This document shows positions 58,101 through 64,000 of a DNA stretch of 64,000 bases, piece by piece (within the stretch, counting starts at the first letter, position 1; every line of letters begins with the position of its first letter). Position numbers and translations under genes: made by a program. This DNA is from Saccharomycopsis fibuligera x Saccharomycopsis cf. fibuligera. Lineage: Eukaryota > Ascomycota > Saccharomycetes > Ascoideales > Saccharomycopsidaceae. Below the pieces are notes generated by a model. The model made no database searches and was not told where the DNA came from. It was given only the letters and a program-made list of their open reading frames with translations. Where the stretch lies: positions 248,001 to 312,000 of the forward strand of contig CP012815.1 in the NCBI GenBank assembly GCA_001936135.1, in the 5' to 3' direction.

Positions 58101-60302
58101 AACATCAATAATCGATGATCTGTTTGATTTCACTGTACCGTTGCTGTTATTATAATTACCACTATTGTTAGTAGTAAGATTATCAGAAAACACAGAATGG
58201 GTTGGCGAGTCAAACATCTTGCCTGGTGAAAGCATATTCATCGATTGGTCCATAGTACTATCAATGCCATTATTGTCAAAGCTATTTAACTCATTTTTCA
58301 ATACACCACGATCGACAATTCCCACTGGTTCTGCAGAGTTCCCTCTATCAACTGAGGGTCTTTCTCCTCCACCCAAAATATCATTCTTGAGGGCAGCTCT
58401 GCTACTATTGTTACTGCCACTATTAATATTATTGTTGATAGTACTAATATCACTACCACTGTTGTTTTTAATGACTGAATTGTCTCTGCCAACTTCGTTT
58501 TGTCCATAAAGTTTTGGTGATGAAGACTTGAAGGAAAGTGCAGGAGCATTTTCGTTTTTAGATTTTGGGGAATCTAATCTTCTCATACTTGGTGATTTGA
58601 ATGCTAATGGAGGAGGAGTAACTTTATTTGGGCTTTCAAGTGTTTCTAACGAACTTGACCCCGGTGCAACTGGCGGTCCTGGCTGTTCTTGGCCTTGTGC
58701 TACATTGAGCTGTTGTGGTTGAAAGTGCTTAAGCTTTGGATTAGCCAAAAAATTTTTCTGTTCTAATGGTGTGCGAGGCCCTGATGCACTCAATGAGCCT
58801 TGGTTGCTGTTAATGTTGGTTGTCTGAGTGTTGAGCTTAGAAAGCGATGGTTTTCTAGTAGCCTGCTGCGATAAACTTTGTGGTTGCAGCGGTAGTGGTG
58901 CAGGGGAACCATTTTCAAACATCTTCATCTTTTGTTGGAGAGAGCCAAACGACTTCTTTGGCTGTAATTGGGGCATCACGTTACTAGAGTTACTACCAAT
59001 AATACTACCATTAATGCTTTGTGCATGACCATAAGGTGCGCTTGGAGTACCAGGAGCAAATTTATTTTGGCCTTGCAAATGTGTACTACCATTTCCTGCC
59101 TTTGGAGCACCGCTGAGCACACTATAGCTATGGTCACGGCCGGATGTGTCAGGTTGCCCACTATCGGTTCGAGATCTCAGGGAAACATTATTCACTGGTG
59201 AAATTAATGGATTTGATTTGTTGCCCAGCGGAGATATTATATTGCTGTTATTTGCCCCGGGGTTGGTGCTTACTGGCGATATTAAATTATGCTCCGTACT
59301 AAATGCAGCATAACTATTGGCTTTATGTTGGTGCTGGTGCGGTAGCGGCGATTGTTGTTGCAAAGGACGTTGTGTAACTCTTTGCGGTGATGTGTTTCTG
59401 CTCTTAGAGCCAAAAGAGGTGTTCGAAATTACTGAGTCCTTATTATTTGAAGTAGTATTGCTTGTACTGTAGTTCGAGTTTGCAAGTGATGTTCTAGCGG
59501 CATAGTTGCTGGCCATGCTGTTGTGCGAAGGAGCAGTAGACGCAAAACTGGTATCATTAGTGGATGAGCTTTTGCTTGTATATCTTAGCGTTGCAGGATT
59601 TCCTTTATTGCCAAGGGCAATGATGTCTCCAAACAACTTTTGGTCGAAATCGACCAACACTGGTAATCCACCTTTAGTGAATTTGTTAAAAATGTTACAT
59701 ATACTTTTAATAAAAACAGTTCTTTCTTTTGCAGTATTGGTGGCCCAGTAGTATGGCTTACCTAAAAGCATCAACATGCCACAATCCGAGTCTTTATCCA
59801 CTTGCACTTCTTGCAACTCGTCAAGGTTCCAAGTACGGCCAATTTGAAAAGAACCATTAGGATTTTCTCTACCTTTGTGTAATCTAACAGTTCCAGAGCG
59901 CTTAACCGCAAGTGATAAAATTCTTGTTTTTTTGTTTTTGGGCGATGAGTTAGGAGGTGGCCTCGATGAAGGATAGTGGGAGTCCTCGATGATGCGGACA
60001 TGAGTGATGTAGGATTCGTGCAACGTGCCATCGGGTTCATAACGGGTGAAACAGTACTTGATAAGACGTTGCTTGTCTTGCTCATATTGCTGAGCAAGGT
60101 TGACGGCAGTCATGGGGCGCAGGCTAGCGGATTGGGAAAGGCTAGTGGTTTGTGGTGAAGATGTTGGAGATGTTGGTTGGCCAGTAATAGCGGTCTTGTC
60201 TTGATGATGATTTGATCCAGAACGGCGATGAAAATGAAGGTGATTATGGGACTGCAATTCTGAACCAAACTTCTTGAGGGACTCTTTTGGTGATCCGAGC
60301 AT
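55116..60302 (-). CDS. SEC3: Exocyst subunit Sec3
   Basis: 1728 aa from the ATG at 60302 (MLGSPKESLKKFGSE); eleven more codons are open upstream but begin with TTG. Sec3 marks exocytic sites and tethers secretory vesicles through PI(4,5)P2 and Rho/Cdc42 binding (known role). The N-terminal PH-like Sec3 domain spans about residues 75-225 (RLIKYCFTRYEPDGTLHESY, TWNLDELQEVQVDKDSDCGM, PYYWATNTAKERTVFIKSI). A low-complexity Asn/Ser/Pro/Gln-rich linker of about 700 residues follows (about 230-930). The helical Sec3 C-terminal domain runs from about LEELFEEIGWNSRDDSKK to the end. The linker makes it about 400 residues longer than S. cerevisiae Sec3 (1336 aa). Confidence 0.95.
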   Translation of the reverse strand: MLGSPKESLKKFGSELQSHNHLHFHRRSGSNHHQDKTAITGQPTSPTSSPQTTSLSQSASLRPMTAVNLAQQYEQDKQRLIKYCFTRYEPDGTLHESYITHVRIIEDSHYPSSRPPPNSSPKNKKTRILSLAVKRSGTVRLHKGRENPNGSFQIGRTWNLDELQEVQVDKDSDCGMLMLLGKPYYWATNTAKERTVFIKSICNIFNKFTKGGLPVLVDFDQKLFGDIIALGNKGNPATLRYTSKSSSTNDTSFASTAPSHNSMASNYAARTSLANSNYSTSNTTSNNKDSVISNTSFGSKSRNTSPQRVTQRPLQQQSPLPHQHQHKANSYAAFSTEHNLISPVSTNPGANNSNIISPLGNKSNPLISPVNNVSLRSRTDSGQPDTSGRDHSYSVLSGAPKAGNGSTHLQGQNKFAPGTPSAPYGHAQSINGSIIGSNSSNVMPQLQPKKSFGSLQQKMKMFENGSPAPLPLQPQSLSQQATRKPSLSKLNTQTTNINSNQGSLSASGPRTPLEQKNFLANPKLKHFQPQQLNVAQGQEQPGPPVAPGSSSLETLESPNKVTPPPLAFKSPSMRRLDSPKSKNENAPALSFKSSSPKLYGQNEVGRDNSVIKNNSGSDISTINNNINSGSNNSSRAALKNDILGGGERPSVDRGNSAEPVGIVDRGVLKNELNSFDNNGIDSTMDQSMNMLSPGKMFDSPTHSVFSDNLTTNNSGNYNNSNGTVKSNRSSIIDVEFKSASQRDSLSRRDTEPELLHNEDNELNSISAAYSNNNNSNTDDAAAVMNEIYKQRSISKKPSIKFNKSSNSILQDVAAANNSVPKIPAVPKPVITMNDDHDEFVDDSMARDINDDDYDNDGDFGANGGQEDKTLEQGFAGDIESKGVFDDNIIEETAAVEGKNRQSMGAKKNDTTPLEELFEEIGWNSRDDSKKISQKLVRTLLKTEYESVNSLINISSNFGEIDKYIEESIQQCEKLDPMLTFFQVELDGFNEEISYIESQSSGLQVTTANKKNLWNDLKDIISNVSLSNEELKVLSTYKISRSIQDITIIENVLANLYSALKTIRGVDNGKNSNNESALTLINSDLGNMRALTERNRVYESYSQNFLTGVEDALVSEFKNLYREIDAVTRQALDKITSGNGTSANPLNVDSLIASLNKRFSHLLVYGAFTLYAKEIAKERFYSIMKAYQYYMRKAFHEVIANVIAVGKNILRLLFGSFRNSSTNFHYRYCFDYRVNRANLLLDETKQLSGNNVFNLFDSGLSGLVFHQVHGIIQLLQNLIIQQQNFISEFFHLSSLDEITLDEYLKTFSNPSDRVMQFLKKKQDEEFISKQAHSEDSEDNEFLSLIENIFGDEIISTFKVLAEFATSHTQLLPVIILVIDSNIQTLAKQNNDYIISSFLKKISNRFKNTWYNFNQSQGKIFANNLNSTLLIDKKTDVLFVIKSYPRIVKFVERTLQHSGLSRQEIENNSIRLILDTTYDDYNKFILNSFESTLASIIPNNNLSTMKNRKIRNSTSAKSRGSHATNEEARINKCVNLIANSNYLIDSFEKSDLITMIQFRTTLYNKIYKDCLRIYIETLIQHSLGKLIDFVEGIEAFIKNSSRNVSVDPTKNNTYSKENFRALMSYYNKNEVNQHIKSNFRKIDGDFAEYNSRNSGNEAEELLLLQISEKSLANIKNKLVHKIWKQVENEYVLLYKRLEGISARYYREVEFEVNRNSLVQMFNNVAESAGI

Positions 60303-60581
60303 GTGTGTGTATATATTGCTAGTTTCCAATTGCAAACAATGCGTGTTTGCAGAAGGATTATTGAGTGATAAAATGATATCTAATGAGTATTTGTATACTA
60401 AGTCTCCAAAAGTACAGCTAGCGCTTAACCTTTCCGTGACTTACGCGCGTTGTGTTTGCTTTCTGTTTTCGTTTTCTGATTTTCAATTTGGATTTCCATG
60501 AATCAGGGGGTTCAAGTCATGTGGATAGTTTGAGAGGGTGTACCGTATGGTGGGTATACTTGTCAGGTGCACTTCATCGGC

Positions 60582-60614
<33 letters not shown>

Positions 60615-60766
60615 CGCTTTTTGGTGCGCAGAGAAGAGGAAGCAAAAAGAGTGAAGAGAATAAGTAAAACGATTAATATACACTTTAAGGCTAATAATAT
60701 TACATAAACTGGTAGTTGCAAGAAGGAAACCTGGTTCAATACATCAGATATCTGCGCCAATACACA
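60303..60766. other. SEC3-SAS10 divergent promoter region
   Basis: 464 bp. CTTCATCGGC followed by TGAAATTTTTTT (about 60572-60592) resembles the PAC and RRPE elements of ribosome-biogenesis genes, appropriate for SAS10 (inference). The T tract of about 27 runs from 60588 to 60614. Confidence 0.5.
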
Positions 60767-62494
60767 ATGTCCGATCTTGATCTTGATGAAGTGGATCAAT
60801 ACAATGAAAACCGTCTTAAGCTCTCCGCAACCAATAGATTAAGTGAGGGTTATTCAGAGGATGACTTGAGTGAGGACGAAGTGCTTGGCCTCGGAGAAGA
60901 CGAAAACATTTCAGGAAGCAGTGACGAAGATGATGATGAAGCTTTTGGCGCTAATAAAGTAGGAGCTAAGGCAGAAGAAGAAGATAATGATGATGAGAAC
61001 TGGGGCGGCAAGGAAAACATCTATGGTGGTGATGATCTTGATGCCATCAACAATAAAGAAGAAGCGAATGAGCTTGTTAAAGAGTCCATTAGACTTCAAA
61101 AGAAGCATATGGATGATTTGAACATGGACGATTTCGTTGATGAAGAAATGCTCTCTGAGTGGAAGAAAACTGCTACTGATTACGATCAATCCGCTACTGA
61201 TGCAAAAAGCGCAGTTAAACAATCACAACGACAACTACAGGAAGTTATTCTAGGCAACAGGTTTGTTAAATTGGATAGCGAAGCTAAAAAGGATTTCATC
61301 GCTTCGGTTTTCCCAGAATATTTTCCGCTATGCAAAGAATTCGCTGAGTTGTATAACGGAACGTACCAGCAATTGTCACAGCTAAAAAATCAATCTAAGA
61401 TTAATAAAGTAAAATTTGTGGCGTTGTCAGCGTATCTTAGTGCTATTGCCAACTATCTTAATATTCTTGTTTCAATGGTGAAAAATTCCGAAGATGACAA
61501 CTTGACCATGAAGGACCACCCAATCATGGAGACTATTTTGGGATCCAGAGAAGCTTGGAGACAAGCTAGTGAGTTGAAGAATGTCAGTGATAAAGATCTC
61601 GAACAGGATGATGACGAGGAGGAGTTTAAGGAGGATAAAGAAGAAGATTTTGCCAGCGATCCTGTCAAGACTACCGAATGGAATGTCAGTGATGAAGAGC
61701 TTAGCAATGGTGAACTTAGAAACAGTGATATGAGTGATGATAATGAACAGGTTAATAGCAAGGACGAGCACGACCTTGACCTTAGCAAGGTCAAGCACAA
61801 TTTCGTGAAACGTTTTGTCAAAGTCAATGACGCCATTGAAGGTGATATTGATGACGTTGATGCTGATGAGAAGAAATCTCGTAAGAAATCATTACGTTTT
61901 TACACTTCTAAAATTGATCAACAATCAAACAAGAAAGATGCCCGTTTTGCCGGTGATGAAGATTTGCCATACAAGGAACGACTCTTTGAAAGACAACAAC
62001 GGCTCATTGAAGAAGCACGTAAGCGTGGTTTGGATAAATCTGACAAGGCTACTAACTTGGATAATGATGATTACGATAGTGCAGATGAACAAAAATTGGC
62101 ACAACAGATAAATAGCTCCAGCACCAATGACTATGATGCTTTTTACAATTCCGTCAAGTTTGCTAAAGAGGACAAGCAAAATAAGAGAAAGCAAGCCCAT
62201 AAGCAAGCAGTCAAAGCTGCCAAAGAAGGTAAATTGGCAGATATCATGGCTGATGAAAATATTGGAAATGATGGTAAGAGAGCTATTAATTATCAGATCT
62301 TGAAGAATAAAGGTTTGACGGCGAAAAGAAAGAAGGAAACGCAGAATTCCAGAGTTAAGAAGAGAAAGAAGTATGAACAAGCTCAAAAGAAACTTAAATC
62401 GGTCAGACAAGTGTTCAAGGGTCAACAGGGTGCTTATGGTGGTGAAAGCACTGGTATTAAGAAGAACTTGTCTAGAAGTGTTAAGCTCAAGTGA
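60767..62494 (+). CDS. SAS10: Small-subunit processome protein Sas10/Utp3
   Basis: 575 aa from MSDLDLDEVDQYN (ATG at 60767); upstream in-frame codons start with TTG. It is part of the U3 snoRNP/SSU processome needed for 18S rRNA maturation (known role). The N-terminal 130 residues are very acidic. A Sas10/Utp3/C1D domain lies at about residues 200-270 (FPEYFPLCKEFAELYNGTYQ onward). A second acidic stretch follows, and the basic Sas10 C-terminal domain (AINYQILKNKGLTAKRKKET; RVKKRKKYEQAQKKLKSVRQ) ends the protein. Family length and order agree. PAC/RRPE-like promoter elements support a ribosome-biogenesis gene. Confidence 0.95.
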   Translation: MSDLDLDEVDQYNENRLKLSATNRLSEGYSEDDLSEDEVLGLGEDENISGSSDEDDDEAFGANKVGAKAEEEDNDDENWGGKENIYGGDDLDAINNKEEANELVKESIRLQKKHMDDLNMDDFVDEEMLSEWKKTATDYDQSATDAKSAVKQSQRQLQEVILGNRFVKLDSEAKKDFIASVFPEYFPLCKEFAELYNGTYQQLSQLKNQSKINKVKFVALSAYLSAIANYLNILVSMVKNSEDDNLTMKDHPIMETILGSREAWRQASELKNVSDKDLEQDDDEEEFKEDKEEDFASDPVKTTEWNVSDEELSNGELRNSDMSDDNEQVNSKDEHDLDLSKVKHNFVKRFVKVNDAIEGDIDDVDADEKKSRKKSLRFYTSKIDQQSNKKDARFAGDEDLPYKERLFERQQRLIEEARKRGLDKSDKATNLDNDDYDSADEQKLAQQINSSSTNDYDAFYNSVKFAKEDKQNKRKQAHKQAVKAAKEGKLADIMADENIGNDGKRAINYQILKNKGLTAKRKKETQNSRVKKRKKYEQAQKKLKSVRQVFKGQQGAYGGESTGIKKNLSRSVKLK

Positions 62495-62665
62495 AGTATG
62501 GCTGCTAATTTGTAAAAGAAGTCTTACATTATTTTTTTTAAATCTTTTATCTGTTCAGTTTCTTGTTTAATTTATGCATTTTTTTTTTTTGATAGCGCTT
62601 ACCATGGGCCATTATCTATACTAATGTAATATAAATCATATTTCTATCATTCTTTATCAATAACG

Positions 62666-64000
62666 TTATAGTGACAATAACTCTGACATTTTACTGTTGA
62701 GATCAGCTACTGACAAACCGTTCAACTCATTAATATCAAGGTTCAAGAACCGTTTAACTACTTGTTTCTAAATGGACTGTGGTCAGTCATTATTGTATTA
62801 TACTAAGAACAAAGACACAAAGGTCTTGACATACCGCAACCACTATATTATTCTCCTCATGGGGCGCTAGCTCAGTAAACAATTCTTTTGGGTCCTCTCC
62901 ATTGTCAAGTCTCCTAGCTATCCGTTTTGCTTTAGCTATGATGTTGTCTTTAATGCCGCACACTTGAGCACAGCTCAACAAAAAAAAAAAAATATTAGTA
63001 AATTGGTGGCTATGAACATAGATGTCTCGTTGGCTTTGTCATAAGCTTGACCAAATATTCAAAGAATTATATCACTTACTATATACCAAAACTTCCAGTA
63101 GCTATCCCGTCTTCCAGTCTATACAAATACGTGATAGATTCATCTGAGAATCTGCTCTCATTCTTGCTACCCGCCCTCTTGGTGAAGCAAATACTCATAT
63201 GATGATGCTTCATCCCCGGCAACTCAGTTCCTAGTATTCTGGGGCTGAAAATTTCCTTGAAATGAGTAGCAGCCACCACTCTGGGGCAATTTCTCTGTTG
63301 TGCCAAGTTTTTCATAATTGCTGCAAACAAAACAGGCCCATCACAAATATCAGTTCCTTTCCCAAACTCATCAATCACTATCAATGACTTTTCTGTACGC
63401 AATTGTAAGCATTTGGATATTTGATGACAATCAATCATAAAGGTGCTTTGGGTTTTGTTAACGGTTTCTCGAGTCATTATGCGGGTTAAAATCTTGTCTA
63501 CCATACCAATTTTGGCATTTTTGGCGGGCACAAACCTATTTTGTATGTGTTAGTGGGTTTATATCAACCATTTCTCATTTAAAATATAAAGCTGTGTGCG
63601 TGCTGAAAGAAAAGGTTCAGTGCTTACGATCCAATTTGTGCCATAATAACGATTAAAGCAACTTGAGTAACATACACCGACTTGCCAGAAAAATTAGCTC
63701 CCGTCAACATTAAAATTCTCTCACTATCCAACTGCCAATTTTCCAACTCACTTGTATTGGTTTGCAAGTGAATCTTGTTTGGAATGTAAGCAGACTCAAC
63801 AATTGTTTCGTATAACGGATGTCTACTTTCTTCCACTTGCAAGTCAATTCCGATAGTCATTTCTGGTCTGCAATAATTTTCATTAACAGCAACATGAGCA
63901 AGGCCCAAATAACAATCCAACTCAGCAAAAAGTTTACCGGAAATAAGTAATGTTGGTTGATGAGCTGTTACAATTTCCTGCTGCAAATTATGTAAGATTT
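62666..64000 (-). CDS. MSH5: MutS homologue Msh5, C-terminal part (5' end beyond window)
   Basis: Meiotic MutS homologue acting with Msh4 to stabilise crossover intermediates (known role). Four exons are visible: beyond 64000 to 63628, 63535-63080, 62973-62835 and 62767-62666. Introns are 63627-63536 (GTAAGC...AATAG), 63079-62974 (GTAAGT...TTGAG) and 62834-62768 (GTATGT...TTTAG). Joined junctions restore conserved phrases: AQIGSFVPAKNAKIG, GSFGIYCAQVCGIKD and a final KQVVKRFLNLDINELNGLSV, ending SELLSL. ATPase motifs: Walker A TGANFSGKS, STFMID signature, Walker B SLIVIDEFGKGTD and ATHF. The Walker A has Ala where MutS proteins usually have Pro (GPN). Truncated only by the window edge. Confidence 0.9.

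Overview
The window is nuclear DNA of a budding yeast (Saccharomycotina), most likely of the CTG-Ser clade (Candida/Lodderomyces group). The support is AT-rich sequence with long A/T tracts, short spliceosomal introns with GTAAGT/GTACGT-type donors and TACTAAC-like branch points, intron-bearing tRNA genes, and a clear set of yeast orthologues (PET191, DBR1, YKT6, PUF3, PRB1, OSM1, YVC1, SEC3, SAS10, MSH5). CTG codons look rare. One CTG codon in the secreted protein at 6976-8211 lines up with a TCA serine codon in its paralogue at 14817-15593, which fits CTG read as Ser. The species cannot be named from this.

Layout. 0.3-2.6 kb: a small two-exon gene of unknown function and PET191 with an 11-nt first exon, both on the minus strand. 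3.1-5.4 kb: an intron-containing tRNA-Ile(UAU) and a glutathione S-transferase. 7-18 kb: two genes for related secreted precursor proteins (6976-8211 plus; 14817-15593 minus) flank DBR1, YKT6, a tRNA-Leu(CAA) and gene-poor DNA holding decayed coding-like tracts. 18-25.4 kb: a diverged lipid-kinase-like protein and a tandem pair of MCT-family (MCH-like) transporters. 27.7-36.6 kb: a coiled-coil protein with an unresolved start, PUF3 with a 13-nt first exon, and an unrecognised protein that may be mitochondrial. 38.7-50 kb: histidine acid phosphatase, a DHA1 (FLU1/TPO-like) drug transporter, vacuolar protease B and a fumarate reductase. 50.3-64 kb: the vacuolar TRP channel YVC1, an unrecognised membrane protein, SEC3, SAS10 and the 3' part of MSH5 (four exons visible; it runs off the window).

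Most genes are ordinary housekeeping, secretory, vacuolar and transport genes with no operon-like logic. The most unusual content is the pair of secreted proteins. Each has a signal peptide, a Lys-Arg (Kex2-type) processing site, a low-complexity lysine-rich region, one hydrophobic segment, and a C-terminal domain with two cysteines spaced exactly alike around a shared AGL...IASASA core. I do not recognise this family. Other noteworthy items are several strong inverted repeats in intergenic DNA (10192-10260, 13442-13465, 21913-21954, 22155-22216, 30799-30853), a heptamer array abutting a start codon, and a dense set of introns at the 3' end of MSH5.
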